From the NCBI RefSeq assembly GCF_017161425.1, contig NZ_CP071057.1:1985501-2049500 (forward strand): a stretch of 64,000 nucleotides of DNA, read 5' to 3'. The notes under the pieces were generated by a model. That model saw nothing but the letters and a program-made list of their open reading frames with translations, had not been told where the DNA came from and searched no databases. Positions 46,374 to 57,122 of this stretch are shown in pieces. Source of the DNA: Marinicauda algicola (GTDB lineage Bacteria; Pseudomonadota; Alphaproteobacteria; Caulobacterales; Maricaulaceae). Every line of letters starts with the position of its first letter. Position 1 is the first letter of the stretch. Both the position numbers and the translations under genes were made by a program.

Positions 46374-47617
46374 CCGGCCGTCCTCGCGCGCCTCTTGCGC
46401 ACCAGGAACATCGCCAGCGCCACGGCGCAGAACGCCGAGGCGGCCACGAAGGGCGCGCCGGGAAAGACGATCCCCGCGAGCCCGCCCTGGAAGGCGAAGA
46501 AGAGCTGGGTGTACAGCAGCGGCGAGATCACCAGCACCACCCCGCCGAGCGCGGAGAGCCCGCCCTGCAGCTCGCCCTGCGCGTCGGGCTCGACGCGCTC
46601 GGTCATCACCTTCTGCAGGGCCGGGCCCTCCATGCCGGTGATCAGGGCGGTGGAAAGCCAGAGATAGAGCACGGTCCCGTTCGGCGCGGTCGCCATGCCC
46701 AGCAGCGCGACCGTCTCGACCGCGAGCGCGATCCAGATCGCGCGCCGCTCGCCGATGCGCGGCAGGAGCAGCGGGACCATGACGGCCTGGGACAGCGCGA
46801 ACAGCACGCCGAACACCGCGAGCGAGACCCCGATCTGCGCCTCGCTCCACTCGAACTTGGCGATCGCGACATAGGCCCAGACCGCGGGATAGACGAAGCC
46901 GGAGAGCTGGGAGAAGAACCAGACCCACAGCATCACCCCGACGCCCTCGGCCCGGCGCAGGCGCAGGAGCGTGCCGAACACGTTCGCGCGCCTCCAGGAG
47001 AAGGCGCGCCGGCGCTCCTTCGGCAGGCTTTCGGGCACCACGAACCAGCCGTAGAGCGCGTTCGCGCCGGCGAGCGCCGCGGCGGCGAAGAAGGGCGCGC
47101 GGGGCGACAGCTCGCCGAGCAGGCCGCCGAGCGCGGGGCCGAGGATGAAGCCCACCCCCATCGCGGCGCCGAGCCAGCCGAAGCGGGCGCTGCGTTTCTG
47201 CGCCGGGGTGGTGTCGGCGATATAGGCGTTCGCGGTGGAATGGGTCGCGGCGAAGATGCCCGACAGCATGCGCGCGAAGAAGAAGACGAAGAGCGCGTGG
47301 GCAAGGCCCATCAAGAGGAAGTCGAGGCACAGCGCGGTCAGCGAGAGCAGGAGGACCGGCCGGCGCCCGAAGCGGTCCGACAATCCCCCGATCACCGGCG
47401 AGCAGAAGAACTGCATCACCGCGAAGAGGAAGCTCGCCAGCCCGCCCCAGCGGGCCGCCTCCCCGACCCCGCCCCCGGTCAGCTCCATCAGGAGCGAGGG
47501 CAGGACCGGCATGATGAGGGCGAAGGCGAGCGCGTCGATGAGCACGGTGCCGACGACGAACACCGCCGCCGCCCGCCGCCTGGCCCCGCCGGCCGAAATG
47601 AGGCTCGCCTCGCTCAT
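46370..47617 (-). CDS. MFS transporter of the TetA/DHA1 group
   Basis: This 415-residue, 12-helix exporter resembles the DHA1 drug efflux group: motif A is [16 protein letters not shown], with an antiporter motif [14 protein letters not shown] in helix 5. Substrate is unknown; the resemblance to tetracycline exporters is of the family, not proof of resistance. ATG at 47617 is far from other promoters on the minus strand; the region upstream (47618-47991) is described separately. Its stop is in the CTAG shared with mnmA. Confidence 0.88.
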   Translation of the reverse strand: MSEASLISAGGARRRAAAVFVVGTVLIDALAFALIMPVLPSLLMELTGGGVGEAARWGGLASFLFAVMQFFCSPVIGGLSDRFGRRPVLLLSLTALCLDFLLMGLAHALFVFFFARMLSGIFAATHSTANAYIADTTPAQKRSARFGWLGAAMGVGFILGPALGGLLGELSPRAPFFAAAALAGANALYGWFVVPESLPKERRRAFSWRRANVFGTLLRLRRAEGVGVMLWVWFFSQLSGFVYPAVWAYVAIAKFEWSEAQIGVSLAVFGVLFALSQAVMVPLLLPRIGERRAIWIALAVETVALLGMATAPNGTVLYLWLSTALITGMEGPALQKVMTERVEPDAQGELQGGLSALGGVVLVISPLLYTQLFFAFQGGLAGIVFPGAPFVAASAFCAVALAMFLVRKRRARTAG

Positions 47618-47847
47618 GGCGCGGTCCCTTGTCCCCCGATTGCGGCGGGATCATGGCGCGCGGGAGGGTGAGAGTCTCGAAAGGGTTTTTCGACTCCTAC
47701 TACGACTACCATGGCCCTCCTTCCGGCCCGCCGGCGACGGGCGGGGCGGAGGGGGAGGCGGCAGGTCATGGCAGGCTCCGGGGACGCGAGCGGGAGAGTA
47801 TAGGGCGGGTGGAGGGTGGGGCGGATAGGATCCCCAACCCTCGTCAT

Positions 47848-47877
47848 CCTCCGGCGATGCGAAGCATCGACCGGAGG
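47848..47877. repeat. REP-like palindrome
   Basis: CCTCCGG-C-GATGC, three-base loop GAA, then GCATC-GA-CCGGAGG: a long hairpin with one bulged base. The surrounding CGTCATCCTCCGG and ACCGGAGGACCC fit a repeated extragenic element of alphaproteobacteria. Confidence 0.65.
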
Positions 47878-47928
47878 ACCCATGTCGTACCCGAGACGCC
47901 GCGCCCCTCGCCGCCGGAGAGGCATGGG

Positions 47929-47949
47929 TGGCCCGGTCAAGCCGGGCCA
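47929..47949. repeat. REP-like palindrome (second type)
   Basis: GGCCCGG (47930-47936), loop TCAAG, CCGGGCC (47942-47948), followed by ATGAC. This sequence is common between genes in alphaproteobacteria, from memory. Confidence 0.6.
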
Positions 47950-47991
47950 TGACAGGTAGGGGGAAGCGCGGAAAACCTCACGGCGTCGCGG

Positions 47992-50010
47992 CTACTCCCC
48001 CTCGCCGAGCCCCAGCTTCTCCTCCAGGAATTCCGCCTGCAGGCGGTAGTAGAAGAGCTGGTTGGAGAGCTTGCGCCAGCCATGGCCCTCGTCGGGGATA
48101 CGGACATAGACCGCTTCCACGCCGTTCTCGCGCAGGGTGCGCACCATGGTCTCGGTCTCGGCGATGTCGATGCGCGGATCGTTGACGCCGTGGCTGTAGA
48201 GCACCGGCACGTCGATATGCTCGGCCTGGCGGATCGGGGAATTCTCCCGGTAGAACTCCTGCCAGCGCTCCTCGGTGATGTCGCCGTACTCGATGCGGTC
48301 CGAGGCGCGAAGGGCCGGCGAGGCGACCTCCAGCGCGGTCACCCAGTCGGCGACGCCGTAGAGCGAGGCCCCGGCGATGAAATTGCCCGGATAGTTCGCC
48401 AGCACCGCATTGACCGCATAGCCGCCATAGGAGCCGCCCACGACCGCGGCGCGGTCGGCATCCACGCGCCCGTCCTCGCGCAGCGCTTCGAGCATGTCGA
48501 CGAGGTCGCGGATGGAATGCAGGCGGTTCTCCCGGTCGTCGAGCGTCACATAGGTGTGCCCGAAGCCGGTCGAGCCGCGCACATTGGGCTCGAACACCGC
48601 CACGCCCCGGTCGACATGGTATTGCACCACGGCGTCGAAATTCGGCCGCGACTGCGCGGTCGGCCCGCCATGGACGAAGAACACCACCGGCGGCGCGCCC
48701 TCACCCTGACGCGAGCTCTCGTCGGGCAGATACAGAAGCCCCTGCAGCTCCACCCCGTCGCGCGCCGTCATGCGCACGCTCTCCGGGCGGACGAGACGGT
48801 CCGGATCGAGCCCGGCCATCGGCGCGGCGAAGGTCTGGTGCAGCTCTCGCCCGGCGAAATCCCAGACGAACACGCTGCCGGGCGTGGCATAGCCGCTGAC
48901 CGTGATCGCCATGGCGTCGCTGTCCCCGGAGCAGTGCAGCGAATACACCCCGGCGGGCAGCTCGGGCGCCTCGAGCGCGCGGTCCCGGCGCCGGTCGCGC
49001 AGGTGCAGCACGGAGAAGCCGTCCTCGTTCGTGGTGAAGGCGAGCCAGCGGTCGTTCGCCCCGCACAGGGTGACGTTCTCGATATCGTGGCCCTCTTCCG
49101 CCTCGACGAGCTCGAAACTGCCCGCCTCGATGTCGTATTCCATCAGCGCGGCGTATTCGCGCTCGCGGTTGGTGGCGAGCAGGAATCCCGAGGAATCGTC
49201 GAACCACTCCACGCCCTCGTGCGCGGCGCGGCGCTCGGGCGCGGAGACGGTGGTGCGCTCCCCGGTTTCCAGGTTCAGCAGGTAGAGATCGTTGGAATCC
49301 TCCCCGCGGCTTTGCGACACCGTGACGAGGCGCCCGTCGGGGGAGACCTCGCCGGGATAGTTCCCGAACCTGCCCTCGTAGACGAGGCTCGCCGCCCCGG
49401 TTCCCACGTCAGCGGTGTAGATGTCGAAATCGAGCCCGGTGCGCGCGGTGGAGGCGTAGACGATTCTCTCGCCCCCGCCAGCGAAATCGCCGAACACGCG
49501 GAAGGCCCCGGCCTCGGCGGGCAGGATCACGCGCTCGCTGCTGCCGTCGGCGGCGATCAGATAGAACGCCTCCTGCTCGTTGCCGTCATTGTCCGCGCCG
49601 TAGATCAGGGACTGCCCGTCCGGGGCCCAGGAAAAGAAGGTGATACCGTTGCCGTAGGTCAGGCGCACCGGCTGGCCGCCTTCGGCCGGGGCGACCCACA
49701 GCTGGGGTTCCCCGGTGATCGACCAGCGGAAGGCGACCTGGCTGCCGTCGGGAGAGATCTGCGCCCCCGCGGCCGCCCCGTTGGAGGCCAGGATGTAGCG
49801 CGCGATATCGGCCGGATCCTCGCCCGCGAGCCCGACGCGCACGGCGGTGTCCTCTGGCTCGATCGCGACCAGCGCCGCGTCGTATCCCGACTGCCCGCCG
49901 GGCGTGTAGCCGGTGTCCTCGTCCTGCTGGCCGGTCTCCTGCGCCGCGGCGGCGGCGGTGAGCATGGCGAGCGCGGCGGTGGTGGTGAGAAGGGTGTGGA
50001 GCGCGGTCAT
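47992..50010 (-). CDS. Prolyl oligopeptidase-family (S9) serine peptidase
   Basis: This is a 672-residue secreted peptidase with a signal peptide (ALHTLLTTTAALAMLTAAAA) and a seven-bladed WD-like beta-propeller (about 60-420), with strands such as GSQVAFRWSITGEPQLWVAP. The catalytic alpha/beta-hydrolase domain has GGSYGGYA (Ser527), HGVNDPRID (Asp611) and PDEGHGWRK (His643). It is likely periplasmic and cuts short peptides. The catalytic triad is complete. Start 50010 is preceded by a GGAGG site; the frame extends to 50121 without a signal. Confidence 0.93.
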   Translation of the reverse strand: MTALHTLLTTTAALAMLTAAAAAQETGQQDEDTGYTPGGQSGYDAALVAIEPEDTAVRVGLAGEDPADIARYILASNGAAAGAQISPDGSQVAFRWSITGEPQLWVAPAEGGQPVRLTYGNGITFFSWAPDGQSLIYGADNDGNEQEAFYLIAADGSSERVILPAEAGAFRVFGDFAGGGERIVYASTARTGLDFDIYTADVGTGAASLVYEGRFGNYPGEVSPDGRLVTVSQSRGEDSNDLYLLNLETGERTTVSAPERRAAHEGVEWFDDSSGFLLATNREREYAALMEYDIEAGSFELVEAEEGHDIENVTLCGANDRWLAFTTNEDGFSVLHLRDRRRDRALEAPELPAGVYSLHCSGDSDAMAITVSGYATPGSVFVWDFAGRELHQTFAAPMAGLDPDRLVRPESVRMTARDGVELQGLLYLPDESSRQGEGAPPVVFFVHGGPTAQSRPNFDAVVQYHVDRGVAVFEPNVRGSTGFGHTYVTLDDRENRLHSIRDLVDMLEALREDGRVDADRAAVVGGSYGGYAVNAVLANYPGNFIAGASLYGVADWVTALEVASPALRASDRIEYGDITEERWQEFYRENSPIRQAEHIDVPVLYSHGVNDPRIDIAETETMVRTLRENGVEAVYVRIPDEGHGWRKLSNQLFYYRLQAEFLEEKLGLGEGE

Positions 50011-50579
50011 GGGGTGTCCTCCCTGTGTCTGGAGGGAGGGTAGGCCATGAGGGGTGGCGGGGGAAGGTGGGCGTCGGCGGCGTTCGATCCGGGCCAGGGC
50101 GGGCGCCCGATCCCCGGCCATGCGCCCCCTACCCTATCGCTTCCCGGCGAAAGCCGGGATCCAGGGATCGAAGAGCGCCGTCATCCGATGCCGGCACGCG
50201 GCCTCCCCTAGGCCCCGGCTTTCGCCGGGGAGCGGGGAAGCGAAGTTTTACGCCTCCCCGGCCCTGCAAGGCGGTGTCCGGCCGTCCCCGTTTCCAGGGA
50301 CGTCACACCCAACGGCCGCTCTTTCATGAACCGGGGCTTTAATCCGGCCCATTCGAGGCATCGCCCTCACCACCACGCAACAGGACGCTCCGGACGCGCC
50401 CCCTTCGATGCGGCGAGGTGGGGGGAGTATGGGGGGGTGGTGAGGGAGGGGGATAAGATTGCCGTACTGCCGCTCCCGAAGCGGAGAAAAGGGGAACAAC
50501 GTCAAATTTATCTACCTTGTTGACAAGCCGTAAGATTCAAGACGCAATACGGTTTATAGTTGTGATTCGGTAGGTCTCC
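50011..50579. other. Intergenic region with inverted repeat pair and composition change
   Basis: No supported gene. Two hairpins of the same family lie in opposite orientation: CCCGGC-GAAA-GCCGGG (50143-50158) and CCCCGGC-TTTC-GCCGGGG (50213-50230), about 55 bases apart. From about 50455 the GC content falls as the next island begins. Confidence 0.7.
50143..50230. repeat. Inverted REP-like pair
   Basis: Two palindromes, CCCGGC-GAAA-GCCGGG at 50143-50158 and CCCCGGC-TTTC-GCCGGGG at 50213-50230, are inverted copies of one element, like a BIME. They lie upstream of the S9 peptidase. Confidence 0.6.
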
Positions 50580-51179
50580 ATGCCTCGCTTTGCATTCTCA
50601 ACATTCGTCAAAATGGCTCTTTTGCCGTCGCACGAGCTTTCTTCTGAGCTAGAGAAATACAGCAAGAAGGGCTCAGGCTATGATTTCTACCGAACGCTCC
50701 GTGCCGCATCGAAGAGGTTCGCGGGCGATGGCCAAGACTTTCCGACGGCAGTTGAAGCAATCGCTGCATTGAAGACCGGTCCCGAGCGTGCCCATAATCT
50801 GGCGGCGGCTACCTCGTTGAAGGATTGGATCAGCAAGAAGAAGCCGAAGCTCTACCCACCACCAGAAGCGAAAATTTATCAGGGTCCGAAGAAGAAATTT
50901 GAAATCCGCATCGAGCCAGAGTTTACGATGGAGTTCGACGGGGCGCTTTGGCTGGTGCATGTGTTTAATTCCCAGAAGCTAAGGGTGACCCCGACTGCGG
51001 CCGAGCCGGCTCTGCATCTTCTCAAGCGAAAGTACGCTGACACCGAATACGGAAACTACAGCCCCGGCATTCTGGACCTAGGAGCCAAGCGTCTGGTCGG
51101 AAAAGTCTGGAACTCAAATCGAGCAGCGAAAAATTTCTCACATCTTGTGGATGATATAACGCGGAGACTTGAGGATTAA
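50580..51179 (+). CDS. Uncharacterised protein of low-GC island (199 residues)
   Basis: This soluble 199-residue protein has no signal peptide. The first 80 residues are helical (SGYDFYRTLRAASKRFAGDG), with a lysine-rich turn (SKKKPKLYPP), and the second half is a mixed domain with FEIRIEPEFTMEFDGALWLV and YGNYSPGILDLGAKRLVGKV. I recall similar hypothetical proteins in genomic islands but know of no function. Codon use is clearly lower in GC than the neighbours. A ribosome site is weak (TAGGT). Confidence 0.7.
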   Translation: MPRFAFSTFVKMALLPSHELSSELEKYSKKGSGYDFYRTLRAASKRFAGDGQDFPTAVEAIAALKTGPERAHNLAAATSLKDWISKKKPKLYPPPEAKIYQGPKKKFEIRIEPEFTMEFDGALWLVHVFNSQKLRVTPTAAEPALHLLKRKYADTEYGNYSPGILDLGAKRLVGKVWNSNRAAKNFSHLVDDITRRLED

Positions 51180-51217
51180 CAGATTGCGACCACAGGATTG
51201 AGTGTTCCGAGGCGAGG

Positions 51218-51658
51218 ATGGAGCAGGACCAAACAAAGATCCGTCATATCTGGAATCAGGAGCGAGTGCCTGTAATTCATCGGCGTACGGGCGAGAGAGA
51301 AAAGCATCGCGTCCGCCTTCCCTATTCAAAGGAAAACAGGACGTGGCTTCAACACTCCGGTCGAGCCGAACCTGTTTGGAATCGGTTAGAGAAATGCTGG
51401 CTAACGCCCAAGAGTTGGTTCAACGGATTAGTAAAGCGATGCCTCGAGCATTACGGCAGCGTATACATCGTTCAGCCTTACAACGAGATGGAGAAATGCG
51501 CCCCGGCTTGCAAGAATGCAACCGGCTTCGAATGCGAATGTTCCTGCATGGGTGCGTATCATGGGATCAGAAACGACGGGAGCTGGTTTGAAGTCGACGA
51601 AGCGTTCGCATTTCGATGGAAGGGACAGAGTCTAGCTTGCCGGCTGTTGAGACGCTGA
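51218..51658 (+). CDS. Cysteine-cluster hypothetical protein
   Basis: This 146-residue protein has a basic first half (VIHRRTGEREKHRVRLPYSK, WNRLEKCWLTPKSWFNGLVK) and a Cys-rich motif EKCAPACKNATGFECECSCM followed by GAYHG, with five or six cysteines and a histidine, probably a zinc or iron site. The end is a basic helix (RWKGQSLACRLLRR). I recall a family of hypothetical proteins with this EKCAPAC...CxCSCMG pattern in phages and islands, but not its function. ATG at 51218 has GAGGCGAGG just before it. It follows the 199-residue gene in the same direction. Confidence 0.7.
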   Translation: MEQDQTKIRHIWNQERVPVIHRRTGEREKHRVRLPYSKENRTWLQHSGRAEPVWNRLEKCWLTPKSWFNGLVKRCLEHYGSVYIVQPYNEMEKCAPACKNATGFECECSCMGAYHGIRNDGSWFEVDEAFAFRWKGQSLACRLLRR

Positions 51659-51708
51659 GAAGCTGGATGCGGCGTTGAAAACCATCAGATAGGTCTTAAT
51701 CTATGGAT

Positions 51709-53091
51709 TTATTGGGCGCCGACAAACCCAGCAAATTGCGCGTGACGCCTTAGAGTGGTTCTTACTGCTCCGCAAATGCTAGATGGCCGCGTGTTATCGG
51801 GAGCAAACGCTTTTAGCTCAACGATAACTTTATTCGGTTTCTCGGCCCCGCTTCGCTCAATAAAAACATCAGCGCGAACCGTGGAGTGCTTCGATTTGAT
51901 TGTTTCCTCGCTCTGAGCATTAATTCCTAATGCGCTAAATGATGCTGCTATTCGAGCGCCTATCTGTGTAGGTTTATCGGTTACCGAAAGATACCAGTCG
52001 CGGGCTTTGCGCGCTCTCTCGGATTCACGCTCTCGGAGCGGTGAATATCCCGTTGGGTCCCAGGCTCCCGTCACGATTGAATAAAAGTGGGTCCGTGCAA
52101 AACGATCCAAATATGTTCGGGGTGGGGTATAAGCCGCATCATCAAGGTTGTTGCAGAGCGCGTGCAAATCAGCGGCAGCGATCGGAACAAGCCTCATATC
52201 AAAATATAATCTAGCTCTATTATATTCTTTGAGCGGAAGTTTCGCTCGATCTTCCGCATTAAGGTGTCGGTACCAGGCGCTCCAATCTAATTTGTACCCC
52301 TGCCTAGGGTCGGTGAATTGATGAATCCTAGTGATTCTCGTGGCGTCCGTAACCGGCCACAACATCACCACTGTGTACTCGCTCAGGTCTTGTAACGCTT
52401 CGATCTGATCAGCCAGCCTGGCTCCAACACCTTCAATCGTAGAGCCGATGGTCTGGTTTCGGCGCGCAACGTCTTCTATATCAGATCGAATCAAACCAAA
52501 ATCAGAAATTGGCTTATCATTGTGAAATTGAAAAGTCTCTTCTATAATTTCTGGCCATTCATCTCTATCGAGACTAAGGATTTCGAATTCTTTGGAAATA
52601 AGAATTCTTTCGTTCCTTGATGTCGCTTCCACAAGGGAACTTTGGAAAGACTTACTTGTTGTTAGCCATAGGAATAAAATCTTGCTGTCTCGAAGATCTC
52701 CGCGGTCCAGAAGCGCGAGTCGCTCGACAAAAGCGCTTGGCAATTCTTTCTGAGATGCAGCGACCTCTTCATATTGGTCGATCACAGCCACGACAGGTCG
52801 ACCTTGTGCTTCAAAGCGAATTTTCTCGATTTCAGACTCAAAGTATTTCGAATCTGAGACCGCATTCCGGTCGAGAGGGTGCACATACACCTCCGGCAGA
52901 TGCGTTCCTAGCTCAAGGGCAGCGCAGGTTTTGCCTGATCCACTCTTTCCGAACACGGGCAAGAACCGTATCCCGCCGAGCATTTCCATAGACCGAAACG
53001 CAGATTGCACTTTCACGATAAGCGACCGATTTGGCCTTAAGCGACCACGAAACGCGAGGTCCAAATCTTCATATCGCGAAGGGAGTTTCAT
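51709..53091 (-). CDS. P-loop ATPase with PD-(D/E)XK-like carboxy terminus
   Basis: This 460-residue protein has a Walker A GKSGSGKT (48-55) and a Walker B VVAVID (100-105) followed by QYEE. The middle (140-330) is alpha-helical and holds an HTH-like or lid region with NQTIGSTIEGVGARLADQ. The carboxy terminus has RADVFIERSG (Asp408) and VIVELKAF (Glu425, Lys427), the D-ExK pattern of PD-(D/E)XK nucleases, then a helix with GAVRTTLRRHAQF. It could be a defence or mobile-element protein; neither is proven. Base composition is near 48% GC, unlike the surroundings. Confidence 0.78.
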   Translation of the reverse strand: MKLPSRYEDLDLAFRGRLRPNRSLIVKVQSAFRSMEMLGGIRFLPVFGKSGSGKTCAALELGTHLPEVYVHPLDRNAVSDSKYFESEIEKIRFEAQGRPVVAVIDQYEEVAASQKELPSAFVERLALLDRGDLRDSKILFLWLTTSKSFQSSLVEATSRNERILISKEFEILSLDRDEWPEIIEETFQFHNDKPISDFGLIRSDIEDVARRNQTIGSTIEGVGARLADQIEALQDLSEYTVVMLWPVTDATRITRIHQFTDPRQGYKLDWSAWYRHLNAEDRAKLPLKEYNRARLYFDMRLVPIAAADLHALCNNLDDAAYTPPRTYLDRFARTHFYSIVTGAWDPTGYSPLRERESERARKARDWYLSVTDKPTQIGARIAASFSALGINAQSEETIKSKHSTVRADVFIERSGAEKPNKVIVELKAFAPDNTRPSSICGAVRTTLRRHAQFAGFVGAQ

Positions 53092-53143
53092 TTGAGTCGC
53101 CTAACTTAAAGGAGAGAGCCTTTTTACGATTCGGTGCCTTTTT

Positions 53144-55171
<2,028 letters not shown>

Positions 55172-55213
55172 CTTCACCGCGAAGGATGACGGAGCGGACC
55201 GGCCCTGACAAGG

Positions 55214-55984
55214 TCAGGCGGCGGTGAAACCGCCATCCACGGTGTAGATGCCGCCGGTGAGATAGCCCGCCTCGTCGCTGGCCAGATACAGGGCGAGGCC
55301 CGCCACCTCCTCGTTCGTGCCGTAGCGCTTGATGGCCAGGGCCCCCATCAGCCCCGTGCGCATGGCGCCGGGATCGCCGGGGGAGAGCGTGCGTTCGACC
55401 CGCTCCATCATGGCATTGGCGATCGGACCGGGCGCGATGGCGTTGACGCGGATATTGGCCTCGCCGAGTTCCAGCGCGGCGCTCTTCACCAGTCCGCACA
55501 CGGCATGCTTGCTCGCCACATAGGGGCAAAGGCCGGGAAAGCCGACGAGGCCCGCGACCGAGGCGGTGGCCAGGATCACCCCGCCGCCGCGCGCCTTCAG
55601 CATCGGCACGGCGTGCTTCATGGTCAGCCAGACGCCGATCAGATTGGTGTCGATGACGCGGCGGAACTCGGCCTGGTCGAAACTCTCCACCGGTCCGCCC
55701 TGCCCCTCGATGCCGGCATTGGCGAAGACGATGTCCAGTCCGCCGAACGTGCCGGCCGCAGCCTGGAAAGCCGAAGCCAGCGCGGATTCGTCGCCGACAT
55801 CGGCCGCCGCGGTCGCCAGGCGCGATCCGCCCTCCATGCGCCGGGCGGTGTCCTGCAGGCGCTGCCCGTCGAGATCGACGAGCATGACCTGCGCGCCTTC
55901 GCGCAGAAAGGCCCGGGCTGTGGCGGCTCCGATGCCGCCGGTGGCGCCGGTGATCAGCGCCGTCTTTCCCTCGAGGCGTCCCAT
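55214..55984 (-). CDS. Short-chain dehydrogenase/reductase
   Basis: This 256-residue classical SDR has the cofactor motif TGATGGIGAATARA (about residues 12-25), NAG (FANAGIEGQ), catalytic Ser in ATASVAGLVGF and the YVASK motif, then APGPIANAM. The acidic D after the second strand (VDLDGQ) favours NAD(H). Substrate unknown. ATG at 55984 with GGAGGAGGG upstream. It ends VDGGFTAA, typical of this family. It stands alone. Confidence 0.92.
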   Translation of the reverse strand: MGRLEGKTALITGATGGIGAATARAFLREGAQVMLVDLDGQRLQDTARRMEGGSRLATAAADVGDESALASAFQAAAGTFGGLDIVFANAGIEGQGGPVESFDQAEFRRVIDTNLIGVWLTMKHAVPMLKARGGGVILATASVAGLVGFPGLCPYVASKHAVCGLVKSAALELGEANIRVNAIAPGPIANAMMERVERTLSPGDPGAMRTGLMGALAIKRYGTNEEVAGLALYLASDEAGYLTGGIYTVDGGFTAA

Positions 55985-56310
55985 TCTGCCCTCCTCCTCC
56001 GGCGCCGGGGCCCGGCGCCATGCCGGCCGGACGCAGACTAGGCCGGATCGGGCAGGGCGAGAATGCGGTGATTTCGCGCGCCCGAGGGACCTTCGTGAAG
56101 ATTTCTCACTTCGCGATGCATTTGCGCGGAACCGGGATGACGCGGCGGCGTTTGAGCCTCGACACGTGAGAGCAAACCGGCCGTCGCGGTTCCCGTACCC
56201 TCCCCCGCAAGGCCTCCGCCACGCCGGTCTCACGTGCGGGTGCCCCGCCGATTGCCCGTCCCGGCCTTCGGCGGGGCCCCGGCTTTTCCTGGCCGGCGAA
56301 GAGCGAATTC
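55985..56310. other. Intergenic region with promoter and long inverted repeat
   Basis: No gene is supported. It contains the plus-strand EcfG-type promoter at 56128-56152 and a 9-bp inverted repeat CACGTGAGA (56163-56171) / TCTCACGTG (56228-56236) enclosing 56 bases. At 56255-56300 is a stretch (CCTTCGGCGGGGCCCCGGC) resembling the repeat at 50213-50230. Confidence 0.65.
56128..56152 (+). promoter_or_regulatory. EcfG-type promoter
   Basis: GGAAC (56128-56132), 16 bases, then CGTT (56149-56152), matching the EcfG consensus exactly. It points to the decayed gene at 56311, about 159 bases downstream. Confidence 0.7.
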
Positions 56311-56507
56311 ATGCTCGACCATGCGCTCGGCTACGACATCGAGGTCGGCACCGCTGGGATGGACTATGACCCGCTCGACGACGAGGGGGGCAGCAGATCG
56401 ATGCCGGCGACCGGGTCTCGGTGTCCGGCACGATCGACGAAGGCTTCTTCGACAACACCGGATTGCCGGCGGACTCGATCCTCGTTCTGGAAACCCTGGA
56501 CGCGTGA
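56311..56507 (+). pseudogene. Frameshifted OB-fold (BOF/YdeI-like) gene remnant
   Basis: Starting at ATG 56311 the frame reads LGYDIEVGTAG and YDPLDDEGG, then loses sense at a run of six G (56385-56390). Restoring one missing base gives QQIDAGDRVSVSGTIDEG, then FFDNTGLPADSILVLETLDA and a stop at 56507. The second half resembles the DUF/BOF OB-fold segment GDRVTVxG...DxxFF...I.A..V. No signal peptide is found upstream, so the amino end may also be missing. A one-base error in the assembly at the G-run is the alternative. It lies between an EcfG-type promoter and a strong terminator. Confidence 0.7.
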
Positions 56508-56539
56508 TCCACATCGTTCCCCTGTGACGCCGGCAGACC

Positions 56540-56582
56540 GGCCCGGAGCGCACTCCCTCCCCCGCGCTCCGGGCCTTTTTTT
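56540..56582 (+). terminator. Rho-independent terminator
   Basis: GGCCCGGAGCGC (56540-56551) pairs perfectly with GCGCTCCGGGCC (56564-56575) around a 12-base loop, followed by seven T (56576-56582). It is oriented to end a plus-strand transcript from the unit beginning at 56128. Confidence 0.9.
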
Positions 56583-56591
56583 CAGGGCGCC

Positions 56592-56981
56592 TCAGGCCGC
56601 GAAGCTCGCCCAGACGAGGAAGGTGCCGATCAGCGCGATGACGACGCCCCAGACCGCGGCGACGTGCAGGTTCTCGTCGAACGGCCGGGCGAGCACGGTC
56701 GCCTTGCCGCCGAAGACCAGGAGCACCGTGCCCTTGATCGCCGCGAGGAGGCCGATGAAGGTGATCGCGGCGGCCAGCGCGTCGTCCCACTGCCAGTGCA
56801 GGGCGAGCACGACGAGGCCGAACCAGAGCGCAAGCACCCCGGCGATGAAGGTCAGCACGTTGTCCTCGCGATAGCGCTGGACGAACTGGCCGATCGTGTC
56901 GCGCCGCGCCACCACGGCGATGCCGGCGACGACGAAGTAGATCCCGATATAGCGGGCGAGAACGAGGGTGATGTCGGTCAT
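56592..56981 (-). CDS. Small four-helix membrane protein
   Basis: This 129-residue protein has about four membrane helices (RYIGIYFVVAGIAVVA; LTFIAGVLALWFGLVVLALH; LAAAITFIGLLAAIKGTVLL; AAVWGVVIALIGTFLVWASF). I cannot name the family. It contains no charged pair inside the membrane suggestive of transport. It lies alone between the terminator at 56582 and the DUF5700 gene on the opposite strand. GGAGGCTTCC precedes the ATG at 56981. Confidence 0.78.
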   Translation of the reverse strand: MTDITLVLARYIGIYFVVAGIAVVARRDTIGQFVQRYREDNVLTFIAGVLALWFGLVVLALHWQWDDALAAAITFIGLLAAIKGTVLLVFGGKATVLARPFDENLHVAAVWGVVIALIGTFLVWASFAA

Positions 56982-57122
56982 GGAAGCCTCCCCGGAGAAA
57001 AACCCTAGTTTTCACCCTAGTACCTTGTCCGCTCCGCGTCATCCGTGCGCTCGATTTGCGTTGTCGCACGCCGGGCCGGCGCCCTATCATCGCGCCGGGG
57101 AGAGGTGACGGGAGGCAGGGCG

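Larger units (their letters stand above)
47618..47991. other. Intergenic region with REP-like palindromes
   Basis: No gene is supported here. The segment holds two palindromes in its right half (47848-47877 and 47929-47949) and an imperfect inverted repeat around 47671-47697 (AGTCTCGAAA and TTTCGACT). The remainder is purine-rich and low in coding signal. Confidence 0.7.

Noticed and set aside
46370-47617. Calling the MFS gene a tetracycline-resistance determinant
   Set aside because: The sequence shows only the DHA1/TetA-like family; no residue here proves a drug substrate.
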